Assembly: GCA_934130355.1 (NCBI GenBank)
Contig: CAKOXV010000001.1
Location: forward strand, 43,257 to 107,256
Origin: an uncultured Clostridia bacterium
GTDB lineage: Bacteria > Bacillota > Clostridia > TANB77 > CAG-508
Reading direction: 5' to 3'
DNA: 64,000 nt
In this document: one piece after another, positions 16,940 through 25,527 of the stretch
Layout: each line of letters starts with the position of its first letter
Position numbering within the stretch: position 1 is the first letter of the stretch
Made by a program: the position numbers and the translations under genes
Notes under the pieces: generated by a model
Database searches by the model: none
Told to the model about the DNA's origin: nothing
What the model saw: only the letters and a program-made list of their open reading frames with translations

Positions 16940-17626
16940 TTAAAGTGCTTTTATTATGTTTCTGATATTTTTTTCTCCTATTTCTGGGTCTATTTCATTT
17001 ACCATAAACTTTATATTGTTTATATATTCATTACTTAAGTTACTGAATTTAATTTTAGAGAATCTCTGATTTTCCATTATTGCAGGGAAGTCTCCATTTT
17101 CTAGTGGAAAATATAGTGTTTCATCATTCCATATAGCTTTCATTCCTAAAGATAAATAGTTAAAATATTCTTCCTCGTCTTCTGACATATCTTTTGAAAA
17201 AAACACTCTTGTAGCATGTATTGTAACTCCCAGTTGACTTAGTATTTCAATTCCTTTTTTCAAAGAATATGAATCAAAAGATGTTACAAAATATAGTTTA
17301 TAAGCTGCTTGTAGTCTGAAAGAAGCAAGACCTTTAAATGAATCTGTATCTACTATAAAAAAGTCATAATCTAAATTTTCATTTTCTTCTAATCCCAAAT
17401 ATTGTTTTAATTGTTCTGTATCTTCAAACCCAACAGCCACATCTATATTTTCATAACTTGTTACATAAGATCTTGTTGGACTTATAACAGGTACTACATA
17501 TTTACATTTTTGAGTTATTGTTCTATCCAGAACTAGAACTTTTCTGCCTGCCATTGCTAACACTTTGGCCACACTCAATATAATGTCTGTTTTGTCATAA
17601 GCGCCTATAAATCCAATTTCTTTCAT
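16940..17626 (-). CDS. Degenerate ParA/CpaE-like protein
   Basis: 228 aa. It begins MKEIGFIGAYDKTDI: the position of the P-loop is GAYDKTD, without the conserved Gly-Lys-Thr triplet order, so nucleotide binding is doubtful. Later features of the fold remain (KVLAMAGRKVLVLDR, then FIVDTDSF). It lies directly before the other CpaE-like gene with a 13-nt gap. The two may form a heterodimer in which only one chain can bind ATP; this is inference. No other family fits better. Confidence 0.6.
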   Translation of the reverse strand: MKEIGFIGAYDKTDIILSVAKVLAMAGRKVLVLDRTITQKCKYVVPVISPTRSYVTSYENIDVAVGFEDTEQLKQYLGLEENENLDYDFFIVDTDSFKGLASFRLQAAYKLYFVTSFDSYSLKKGIEILSQLGVTIHATRVFFSKDMSEDEEEYFNYLSLGMKAIWNDETLYFPLENGDFPAIMENQRFSKIKFSNLSNEYINNIKFMVNEIDPEIGEKNIRNIIKAL

Positions 17627-17672
17627 TAGACTACTTTCCTTTCTTCTGTATTATTGATAATGATATTACAGT

Positions 17673-17692
17673 AAGGGCATATATATGCCCTT
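17673..17692. other. Perfect palindrome inside the Tad-like operon
   Basis: AAGGGCATATATATGCCCTT lies between the CpaB-like gene and the next gene. It is a 7-bp stem with an AT loop and no U tract on the coding (minus) strand. It may be an mRNA processing or stability hairpin, or a weak attenuator that sets different levels for the first gene and the rest. Confidence 0.4.
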
Positions 17693-17695
17693 ATT

Positions 17696-19009
17696 TTAAT
17701 ATCCTAAAGATTCCAAATATTGTTTTCTCTTGTTAATTGAATTACCCACATTTGTATCTACGTCACCTTTAATATTTGATTGATATTCTTCAGATGCCAT
17801 ATTATTTATTATTTGTTGTAAATAATCATTTCTTGCTTTTTTAGCTGCATTTGAATATCTTGACGCTAATTCTTCTCTTGCTACTTCTACAATATTTGGA
17901 TCAGATTGAATTTGTAACGTTACAGCTGTGTTTGGTGTATATGTTGGTAAAGCTGCTTCTTGCATTGCTGGGTCAACATATTTTGTAACATATAATTCTG
18001 AACCTTTTATTCCATAAGCTTCAACCATTGCACTTGACATTGCTAATATTTCATCTTCTCTTAGATTAACTCTTATTGTATCTGATACATAAGTACCATC
18101 TGCATTCATAGGTACATCAACTTGAGCTTTTGATATTACAATAAAGTTTTGTCCATCTGGTGTTCTAAATCTTATATCTACATAATCATTTGTCATTAAA
18201 TCCACAGGTAATGTTATCATATTATATTCTTCTTGTCTTGTATCGTCTGTTACAATTTCGCTTGATTGAACAACAAGTTTTGATGTTATTACTGTATTTA
18301 TATTCATATCAACTCTAGCAAGTATTGGAACATTTTTTATGTCTAAATATTCTTTTACTCTTGTTTTTGTTTCATTACTATTCATAGTTTGTGTATCTAC
18401 TTTATATGTATAGAATTCACCTGTAATAGCTTCTTGGTATACTCTTGTTGTTTTATCGTTTCCTTGTGTATCAATAAAATACATTCCTTGGTCATCTCTT
18501 TTTATGCTATTAAGTGATGTTACTTTTTCTATAACACCATTTGCTTCAACATAATATTCCCCATTTGCTATTTTATTACCTTTTGAGTCTTCAATTACAG
18601 TACTTCCTGTATTTTGTCTTACTTCCATTATTGTATCTGCTGCTTTATCTCCATTTGATCTGTCTAAATACAAACCATATTGATCTGTATAAACTTTTTC
18701 TCCCTCTTTTGTTTGTAAAAACCATGAGTCTATAACTTGTGCTACAGCAGTTGCATTACTTGGTATTGCATCAACACTTATGTTTTTTAATGAAAACATA
18801 TTTGAAGTTAATATTTGGCCTGCTTTCACATTTTGATTTAGAGTATATACCATAACTTTTGATTCTTGGATACTCTTTAACTGTTCATTTTTTTGTTTTA
18901 AAGCTAGTAATAGACATCCTATTATTGCTCCTGTAATTAATAATGTTATTACCATTCCTAATAGAAATGAATTTCTTGATTTTTTTTGCATTGGATTTGC
19001 TGACATCAT
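17696..19009 (-). CDS. CpaB/RcpC-like SAF-domain protein
   Basis: About 437 aa. One N-terminal transmembrane helix (about residues 14-36) is followed by an SAF domain beginning NVKAGQILTSNMFSLK. A central region of tandem short beta motifs (DSKGNKIANGEYY-like) interrupts the usual layout, and the CpaB-type second half follows. In Gram-negative Tad systems CpaB/RcpC sits in the periplasm near the secretin; Gram-positives keep a homologue without secretin. ATG 19009 (or the adjacent ATG 19006) follows AAGGAGGAACAA; the ATG at 19033 lies upstream of that site and is rejected. It is first gene of the operon. Confidence 0.72.
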   Translation of the reverse strand: MMSANPMQKKSRNSFLLGMVITLLITGAIIGCLLLALKQKNEQLKSIQESKVMVYTLNQNVKAGQILTSNMFSLKNISVDAIPSNATAVAQVIDSWFLQTKEGEKVYTDQYGLYLDRSNGDKAADTIMEVRQNTGSTVIEDSKGNKIANGEYYVEANGVIEKVTSLNSIKRDDQGMYFIDTQGNDKTTRVYQEAITGEFYTYKVDTQTMNSNETKTRVKEYLDIKNVPILARVDMNINTVITSKLVVQSSEIVTDDTRQEEYNMITLPVDLMTNDYVDIRFRTPDGQNFIVISKAQVDVPMNADGTYVSDTIRVNLREDEILAMSSAMVEAYGIKGSELYVTKYVDPAMQEAALPTYTPNTAVTLQIQSDPNIVEVAREELASRYSNAAKKARNDYLQQIINNMASEEYQSNIKGDVDTNVGNSINKRKQYLESLGY

Positions 19010-19051
19010 TTGTTCCTCCTTATTTTTTTGCATTTTATGCTATCTTTATTA

Positions 19052-19080
19052 ATTTTACCTCTTTTTTGTTCTAAAATCAA
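19052..19080 (-). promoter_or_regulatory. Promoter of the Tad-like operon
   Basis: Minus strand TTGATT (19075-19080), 17-nt spacer, TAAAAT (19052-19057), about 43 nt before the first start codon. No other good promoter is seen within the operon. Confidence 0.5.
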
Positions 19081-19141
19081 CAAAGTTTTCCTTTGTAATA
19101 TAAACTTAATATTCTTGTAATATTTTTGTAATATTTTGCAT

Positions 19142-20017
19142 TTATTTCTTTTCTACTATAGAAATCAATGCTTTTGCCACACCGTCTTCAAGATTTGAAG
19201 TTGTTGTCATATTAGAAACTTCTTTTACTGCTGGATGGCTCTGTCCCATTGCAACACCTAATCCCGCATTTTCTATCATTTTTTTATCATTTATATTATC
19301 ACCTATTGCTATTATATCTTTTACTTCTATATTCATTTTATCTTTCAAATATTCAATCGCATTCCATTTGTCTACATCTTTTGCTGAAATCTCCGTATAA
19401 AAATATTCTATAGGAATTTCTTCTGTTCCTTGTTTTATTACTTTTCTGGAAATATGTGATACATCTAGTACTTCAATTTCACCAATTGCTTTTAATTTTC
19501 TCATTATTGATTTAAATATTGTTTGGTTACTATCACAAACCGTTATTTTTAAAATTTTTTCATCTCTTTGCGCAATATAATCATATATATTTTCTATAAT
19601 ATTTATATGTGTTTTATCTTCTTCTGTTTTATTAACATTTTCTTTATAATAATACAAAACATTACATTGTAAACTTTTGGCAAGAATTTCCTTTTCTGTA
19701 TAAATATTGTAATATATGCTATTTTCTTCGCAAATTTTAATTATTTCTAAAGCTTTTTGTTTTTTTAATGTATTTTCGTATATTATTTTGTCATTTGCAA
19801 TATCATATATTATGGCTCCATTGCCAGATATAAAATATTTTTCACTATTTATTTCTTTAGCAATTGTTTTTATAGAATCAATTGGTCTTCCAGATGCTAT
19901 CATAATTTCTATTCCCGCTTCTTGAGCCTTTTTTATTGCTTCTTTTGTGTTTTGATTTACAACGCCATATTGATTTAGCATAGTTCCATCTAAATCGATT
20001 GCAGCTAATTTGTACAT
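19142..20017 (-). CDS. HAD-family (Cof-type) sugar phosphatase
   Basis: 291 aa, HAD superfamily IIB. Motif I is IDLDGTMLN at the N terminus, motif II is IASGRP, and motifs III/IV are IGDNINDKKMIENAG near residue 238. A C2-type cap lies between. Cof proteins dephosphorylate sugar phosphates or flavin/PLP-type metabolites in the cytoplasm; the substrate cannot be told. GGAGGG precedes the ATG. It is transcribed alone, with a duplicated GGGGACGGTCC repeat directly upstream. Confidence 0.88.
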   Translation of the reverse strand: MYKLAAIDLDGTMLNQYGVVNQNTKEAIKKAQEAGIEIMIASGRPIDSIKTIAKEINSEKYFISGNGAIIYDIANDKIIYENTLKKQKALEIIKICEENSIYYNIYTEKEILAKSLQCNVLYYYKENVNKTEEDKTHINIIENIYDYIAQRDEKILKITVCDSNQTIFKSIMRKLKAIGEIEVLDVSHISRKVIKQGTEEIPIEYFYTEISAKDVDKWNAIEYLKDKMNIEVKDIIAIGDNINDKKMIENAGLGVAMGQSHPAVKEVSNMTTTSNLEDGVAKALISIVEKK

Positions 20018-20032
20018 ATTTTTCCCTCCGCT

Positions 20033-20082
20033 AATTTGGGGACGGTCCTTTTTTTCGCGAATTTGGGGACGGTCCTTTTTTT
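20033..20082. repeat. Tandem GGGGACGGTCC repeat
   Basis: Two identical 23-nt units (20033-20055 and 20060-20082) are separated by CGCG. Each consists of AATTTGGGGACGGTCC and seven Ts. Related sequence occurs as an inverted pair at 38554-38631. Similar short extragenic elements are common in Clostridia and often accompany REP-type transposases; no such transposase lies in the window. Confidence 0.8.
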
Positions 20083-20204
20083 ACAATTTGTTTCAAAAAA
20101 ACTAAAAATTTCCTGTTTATTTTCTCACAAATTGTACATCATAAAGTTAGAAAAAGCAATAGTTTTTTCTTTAAAATGTTATATATAGCAGGGGGTGAAG
20201 AAAC

Positions 20205-20411
20205 ATGGCAAACACAAACAGTAACAAAAAATTAGTTCCAGAAGCTATGAGTGCTTTAGATAAATTCAAATATGAAGTTGCTTCAGAAGTTGGTGTAACT
20301 TTAAAAGATGGATATAATGGTGATATATCAGCTAAAGATGCTGGTAAAATCGGTGGAAATATGGTTAGAAAAATGATACAACAAGTTGAAAACAATATGG
20401 CTAATAAGTAG
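20205..20411 (+). CDS. Alpha/beta-type small acid-soluble spore protein
   Basis: 68 aa. It has the SASP alpha/beta signatures KYEVASEVGV (GPR protease cleavage region) and DAGKIGGNMVRKMI. These proteins saturate spore DNA and protect it from UV and heat, and supply amino acids on germination. The Asn/Lys-rich N terminus MANTNSNKKLVPEAM is typical. AGGGGGTG lies 8 nt upstream of the ATG. It is monocistronic. The upstream region lacks a clear sigma-A promoter, in keeping with forespore expression. Confidence 0.93.
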   Translation: MANTNSNKKLVPEAMSALDKFKYEVASEVGVTLKDGYNGDISAKDAGKIGGNMVRKMIQQVENNMANK

Positions 20412-20519
20412 TTTTTACTATAACTAGTTTCTAATAATATCTAGTTTGTGCTTTTTCGGCACAGTTTGGCAGAAGTATTTTTCTTGGTTTTATATATGTT
20501 TTTTTGTTTAAGCATACAT

Positions 20520-20546
20520 AAAGGCAGGAGATGTGCTCCTGCCTTT
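20520..20546. terminator. Terminator between SASP and LCP genes
   Basis: AAAGGCAGGAG (20520-20530) pairs perfectly with CTCCTGCCTTT (20536-20546). On the plus strand T-rich sequence follows. It may serve both the SASP gene and the converging polysaccharide operon, whose last stop is at 20550. Confidence 0.8.
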
Positions 20547-20549
20547 TAT

Positions 20550-21611
20550 TTATTTATCATATCCTGTATTTTTTATTATTTGTTGACTTATACTTTTTAT
20601 TGTATCATTTACTACATAATCTTTTTGTTCAAATACTTCTTGATGCAATTTTAAAACATTACTTTCTAGTGTTACAGGAACACCATACCATCTATCAATT
20701 GTTTTTCCTCTTGTTTCATAAGGCCATCCCATACTTTCTGTTATATTGAATGATGCTACACTTGGTATTAATGCCAATATTTCTGTTCCACTAATATTTG
20801 TACTAACTCTTGGAAGTATTACATCTACTAATTTGTTTAATTGTCCAACACTTAATGTTTTTACTTTTGATAACATTGCTTCTATAACTGTTCTCATTCT
20901 TTCTGTTCTTTTATAATCTCCACCTGATGTATATCTTATTCTTGAATATGCTACTGCTTGTACACCATCTAATGTTTGTTTTCCTGTTTTTGTAATATGA
21001 CTTGATTTTACTCCTGAACTTTGTGATGTTGCATCTATATAAGTATTTATATATGATAGTTCAGAACTATCTATGTCTATAGTTACTCCATTTATTGCAT
21101 CTACTGCTGCTATAACTGCATCAAAATTTACTGTAACATATTCTGTTATATTCATATCTAGATTTGTATTTAATGCTTTTAATGCATTTTGAGCTCCACC
21201 AAAAGAATATGCATGTGTTACTTTATCTAGTTTTTCTTTTCCTTTTTCCTCAATTTGCATATATGTGTCTCTATAAACAGAAATCAATTTAATATCTTTT
21301 GTTTTTTGATTTAAACTTGCAATTATTATACAGTCACTCCTATTTCCTAGTCCATAATCATCTGCTCTGCTATCTATTCCTAATAATGCAATGTTTCTGT
21401 ACTCAGCTAACCTTTCTTCTGTTTCTTTGGTTATTCCTATTGCAGTTTCATCAATTTTTTCTACAGTCATTTTTCCTAATTTAGAGTATACAAATCCTAG
21501 TGCTATACCAGCTAATATTACTAGTATTACTAATATTGTTAGAAAAGTTATTCCTATTATTTTTAAGGCTTTTCCTTTTTTCTTTTCTTTATTTTCACTA
21601 TGTTTTCCCAT
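20550..21611 (-). CDS. LytR-CpsA-Psr (LCP) family glycopolymer transferase
   Basis: 353 aa. A Lys-rich cytoplasmic N terminus and one transmembrane helix (about residues 17-43) precede the extracytoplasmic LCP domain, with LGIDSRADD, SVYRDTY and SRIRYTSGGDYKRTERMR carrying the conserved Asp and Arg residues. LCP enzymes attach lipid-linked polymers such as capsule or teichoic acids to peptidoglycan. As last gene of the polysaccharide operon it probably links the polymer made by the genes upstream to the wall. Confidence 0.92.
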   Translation of the reverse strand: MGKHSENKEKKKGKALKIIGITFLTILVILVILAGIALGFVYSKLGKMTVEKIDETAIGITKETEERLAEYRNIALLGIDSRADDYGLGNRSDCIIIASLNQKTKDIKLISVYRDTYMQIEEKGKEKLDKVTHAYSFGGAQNALKALNTNLDMNITEYVTVNFDAVIAAVDAINGVTIDIDSSELSYINTYIDATSQSSGVKSSHITKTGKQTLDGVQAVAYSRIRYTSGGDYKRTERMRTVIEAMLSKVKTLSVGQLNKLVDVILPRVSTNISGTEILALIPSVASFNITESMGWPYETRGKTIDRWYGVPVTLESNVLKLHQEVFEQKDYVVNDTIKSISQQIIKNTGYDK

Positions 21612-21635
21612 GGCTTTACCCTCTTTTCTATTGTT

Positions 21636-22766
21636 TTAGTTTAATTCTTTTTCAGCTAATTTTAAAGCTTCTAGTATAACTTTATCCATATCGAAATATT
21701 TATATTGTCCTAATCTTCCGCCAAATATAACTTCATCGTCCTTATCTGCTACTTCTTTATATTTAGCATATAACATTGTATTTTTTTCATCATTCATTGT
21801 GTAATATGGTTCTTTACCTTGTATCCATTTATCTGGATATTCTCTTGTTATTATTGTTTTTTCTGCTGCTTGTCCTTCTGCTATTTTTCCAAGGCTTGGT
21901 CCATACTCAAAATGTTTGTGCTCAATTATTCTTGTATATGGTACTTCATATTCTGTATAATTTACTACTGCATTTCCTTGGTAATTCGCTTCTTCAATTT
22001 CTTCTGTTTCAAATCTTAAACTTCTATATTCAAGTTCTCCAAATTGATAATTATAATACTTATCTATTGGACCTGTAAATATTATTTTTTCTGCTATATT
22101 CTCTAATTCTTCTCTATCATCAAAGAAATCACAATTTAGTCTTACTTCTATTCCGTCTAACATTTTTTCTATTATTTGTGTATATCCACCAATTGGAATC
22201 CCTTGATATATATCATTAAAATAATTGTTATCATATATAAATCTTACTGGTAGTCTTTTTATTATGAAACTTGGTAATTCTGTTGCTCTTTTTCCCCATT
22301 GTTTTTCTGTATATCCTTTTACTAATTTTTCGTATATTGTTTTTCCTACTAAACTTATTGCTTGTTCTTCTAAGTTATGAGGATATTTTATTCCAGCTTC
22401 TTTTCTCTCTTCTTCTATTTTTGCTTTTGCCTGTTCTGGTGTTAATACTCCCCAAAGTTTATTAAATGTATTCATATTAAACGGCATATTATATAATTCG
22501 TCTTTATATCTTGCTACTGGTGAGTTTGTATATCTATTAAATTCTGCAAATTGTTTTATATATTGCCATACTTCTTTATTACTTGTATGAAATATGTGTG
22601 CGCCATATTTGTGTACATTTATTCCATCTATATTTTCTGTATAGATATTTCCCCCTACATTCGGTCTTTTTTCTATTACTAGGCATTTCTTTTTTTTCTT
22701 TTGGGCTTCATTCGCAAATACTGCTCCAAATAATCCAGCGCCAACTATTAAATAATCATATTTCAT
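21636..22766 (-). CDS. glf: UDP-galactopyranose mutase
   Basis: 376-aa flavoenzyme converting UDP-galactopyranose to UDP-galactofuranose. The N-terminal FAD-binding Rossmann motif is VGAGLFGAVFA, followed by KRPNVGGNIYTE. Active-site blocks KLVKGYTEKQWG and the C-terminal GRLGQYKYFDMD are present. It shows that the polysaccharide contains galactofuranose. Its start overlaps the stop of the flippase gene by four bases (ATGA), so translation is coupled. Confidence 0.95.
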   Translation of the reverse strand: MKYDYLIVGAGLFGAVFANEAQKKKKKCLVIEKRPNVGGNIYTENIDGINVHKYGAHIFHTSNKEVWQYIKQFAEFNRYTNSPVARYKDELYNMPFNMNTFNKLWGVLTPEQAKAKIEEERKEAGIKYPHNLEEQAISLVGKTIYEKLVKGYTEKQWGKRATELPSFIIKRLPVRFIYDNNYFNDIYQGIPIGGYTQIIEKMLDGIEVRLNCDFFDDREELENIAEKIIFTGPIDKYYNYQFGELEYRSLRFETEEIEEANYQGNAVVNYTEYEVPYTRIIEHKHFEYGPSLGKIAEGQAAEKTIITREYPDKWIQGKEPYYTMNDEKNTMLYAKYKEVADKDDEVIFGGRLGQYKYFDMDKVILEALKLAEKELN

Positions 22767-24172
22767 AACCTTCCTCCAATTTTTTTCTTTATCTCGCCTA
22801 GCAATAAAATGAATAGTTCATTAAACATAAAATTATAAATTATTGCCAAACATATATTTAATATTAATGCCACATTTCCTCCTATATAATAGTTGAAAAT
22901 CGTAACTATTAAAAATATACAGCCATACAACACATTCGACTTTTTGTATTCTATATTAATATATTTTTTCATTTCAATAATTCTATACATTAAAATTACT
23001 ATGAAAGAAACCACTGTTGAAATAGATGCTGCATATAATCCTATTTTTCTTATAAATATTATATTAATTAAAGCGTTTAAAATAGCTCCAACAATAGATG
23101 ATATTCCTACTTGCTTTGTCTTTTTTAATGCTACATATAGTCCACCATAAAATGATACCAAGCAGCTTGACACTACTCCCAAAAATAATATAGGCATTTG
23201 CAAACGTCCACTATCAAATTTATTATCAATTAAAAGATCAAACAACACTGGTGAAATCGCTATAAGCGCTATTAATGCTCCGAAGCAAAATGTACATAAA
23301 GTGTTAATTAATTTACTATAATATTTACAGCTGTCATTTTCCTCTATACTCCTTGCTGCTAACTCAGTCCAAGCCAAATTAAATGCATTATAAAAAGTTA
23401 CTAATAAATTAGGTATTTTAGAAGCTGCTGCATAAATTCCATTATATGAAGCCCCCATAAAATATGTTATTATTAACCTATCTGATAAGCTCACTATCCA
23501 TAATGCAATTGAACTTGGAATAATAGGAATAGAATATTTTAGCATTTCCTTTAACACATTTATAGAAAACTCTTTTAATTTAAACATTTTATGCAGTTTC
23601 AATCTAAATGTCAGAAAAATTGCCGCACTAAAATATGATATTGACAATATTAACAAAACTGACTTTATATTAACACTTTTGATAAACACTGCCACTAATA
23701 ATAATATCATATTAAATACTGAATATAGTATAACAGCTATTGAGTATATTAAATTTTTACCATACCCTCTTGCTATTTGTCCCATTAAGTCATAAAGTGA
23801 TTCACAAAAATATAAAATCATAGCTAAAATTAATAATTCTAAATTTTTCTGTGATATACTTCCACCAACAATCACTATTCCAAAAATAATTAATGAAAAC
23901 ATAAACACAAATAATACTGATGTCGTTATATATTTTATATGTTTTTCTTCCTTTTCATTAATCAGAAATCGAAAAACAGCTTGTTGAACTAAAAGTGTCA
24001 TTAATGGTAACATTAAACTAGCAAATGAAATTATTAAGTCATATATTCCATATTCTTCAGTTGAAAAAGCTTTAGTTATTATTGGTAGTGTAACCATTGC
24101 TATTAATTTAGGGATAAATTGTCCTATTGTTAATATAATTGTATTTTGTGCTAACACTTTATTTTTTGTCAT
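22763..24172 (-). CDS. Wzx-type polysaccharide flippase
   Basis: 469-aa multispanning membrane protein of the MATE/oligosaccharide flippase superfamily, with about 12 hydrophobic segments. The N terminus has NTIILTIGQFIPKLIAMV and PIITKAFSTEEYGIYDL, typical for the family. It moves undecaprenol-linked repeat units across the membrane for polymerisation by the Wzy protein of this operon. GGGAGAA precedes the ATG. Confidence 0.9.
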   Translation of the reverse strand: MTKNKVLAQNTIILTIGQFIPKLIAMVTLPIITKAFSTEEYGIYDLIISFASLMLPLMTLLVQQAVFRFLINEKEEKHIKYITTSVLFVFMFSLIIFGIVIVGGSISQKNLELLILAMILYFCESLYDLMGQIARGYGKNLIYSIAVILYSVFNMILLLVAVFIKSVNIKSVLLILSISYFSAAIFLTFRLKLHKMFKLKEFSINVLKEMLKYSIPIIPSSIALWIVSLSDRLIITYFMGASYNGIYAAASKIPNLLVTFYNAFNLAWTELAARSIEENDSCKYYSKLINTLCTFCFGALIALIAISPVLFDLLIDNKFDSGRLQMPILFLGVVSSCLVSFYGGLYVALKKTKQVGISSIVGAILNALINIIFIRKIGLYAASISTVVSFIVILMYRIIEMKKYINIEYKKSNVLYGCIFLIVTIFNYYIGGNVALILNICLAIIYNFMFNELFILLLGEIKKKIGGRL

Positions 24173-24179
24173 TTTCCAA

Positions 24180-25505
24180 TTATTCTCCCCTCAATAGTTC
24201 TTTTTGTGCTAATGTTTGTTTTGACAATTCTGCACATCTACTTTTTATTTTAGTTCTTAGCTCTTCTCCCATCTCAATTTTTTCTCTTGCTAATTTTATA
24301 ATCTTTTTTCTTTCTTCCTCATTTGGTAAAACATTAAACTCTTGAATTTCATCATATTCTAGGAGTTCCTGAACACTTTTGGTTTTATGTGAATTTGAAG
24401 ACATAAATATACATGGTGTTCCTCCTAATGAAGACAATATAGCTGGATGATATCTTCCTGATATAAATACTTTTGCATTTGCTAATATTTTAGCTGCTGC
24501 CAAAATTGGAGTATCTATTGAAATTATAGGAGTTTTTGTATTTTTAGAAACCTCATTCAAGAAAGCGTCTCCTTCGCACACATCTACTAAAAATACATTA
24601 TCTTCTTTAAACTCACTTTTTACTTCTTGTACTAATTTTGTATATATATCAACTGCTTCACTCTTATTTTTAGATGCATTTCCCACTGCTGATGAACCAG
24701 ATATACATATATATGGTTTAGTAAAATCGAAATTATAAAATGACTCATCTGTTGCTCCTTGTACACCCATAACATATTTTCCATTAGTAACTTTAAAATC
24801 ATCATTCACAATGTCATACCAAGAAAACAACGCATCTGGATAATGTTTTAAATTTATATTTTTGAAATTTTCTTCTGCATATTTGTATGAATATTTCTCT
24901 CTAACAGAAACTACTTCTGCTTTACTAAATATTGGATTTACTAAATCTATTGTCTTTTGATTCTTATTTGAATATGGATCATTTGATAACATACCATTTA
25001 AAAAATATACTTTTTTTCCTAGTTTTTCAGCCCAATACATTAGCATTGCCTCTATCATGCATTCTCTCCATGGTGGAGTAGCAAAAATAAATGAACCTTC
25101 ACCATTTACAACCAATGCATCAAAATCATATTGTCTTAAATCAAAATCCTTTAAATGTGGGTTTGCAGGAATACATTTTATTAAGTTATTAATTGATTTA
25201 TCAAAATCATAACTTATAAAATCTGCACTACTGAAATAGTAATGCCCTCTTCTTAACAATCTATTAAACATGTATAATGCTTTTTTTAAATAATCCCAAT
25301 ATTTAAATTTAGCAACTTTTTTATATACCCAACTTGGAATCCAGTTTAAGAAAAACAATTCTCCGGTATCAACATTAGTGTAATCACCATAAATTCTTCC
25401 CACTATCTCATTTTCTTCTGAAATAATTTGTGATAAAGCTGTACTTGTTGCTCTACATCCAAAATTTCCTCTATGTCTATTATCTCCTACATAAACTATT
25501 TTCAT
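24180..25505 (-). CDS. Polysaccharide pyruvyl transferase family protein
   Basis: 441 aa. It begins MKIVYVGDNRHRGNFGCRAT, as in many PS_pyruv_trans (CsaB-like) members. Later blocks are FNGMLSNDPYS-like, VREKYSYKYAEE and the C-terminal SGRYHPAILSSLGGTPC, which carries the conserved Arg-His. Members transfer pyruvyl or, in some lineages, glycosyl groups to surface polysaccharides. It is placed between the flippase and a glycosyltransferase. Confidence 0.85.
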   Translation of the reverse strand: MKIVYVGDNRHRGNFGCRATSTALSQIISEENEIVGRIYGDYTNVDTGELFFLNWIPSWVYKKVAKFKYWDYLKKALYMFNRLLRRGHYYFSSADFISYDFDKSINNLIKCIPANPHLKDFDLRQYDFDALVVNGEGSFIFATPPWRECMIEAMLMYWAEKLGKKVYFLNGMLSNDPYSNKNQKTIDLVNPIFSKAEVVSVREKYSYKYAEENFKNINLKHYPDALFSWYDIVNDDFKVTNGKYVMGVQGATDESFYNFDFTKPYICISGSSAVGNASKNKSEAVDIYTKLVQEVKSEFKEDNVFLVDVCEGDAFLNEVSKNTKTPIISIDTPILAAAKILANAKVFISGRYHPAILSSLGGTPCIFMSSNSHKTKSVQELLEYDEIQEFNVLPNEEERKKIIKLAREKIEMGEELRTKIKSRCAELSKQTLAQKELLRGE

Positions 25506-25527
25506 TATTTTGCATTCCTTTCTTTAT

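Noticed and set aside
20171..20395. Minus-strand open frame opposite the SASP gene
   Set aside because: It is the antisense reading of a clear alpha/beta SASP with its own ribosome site.
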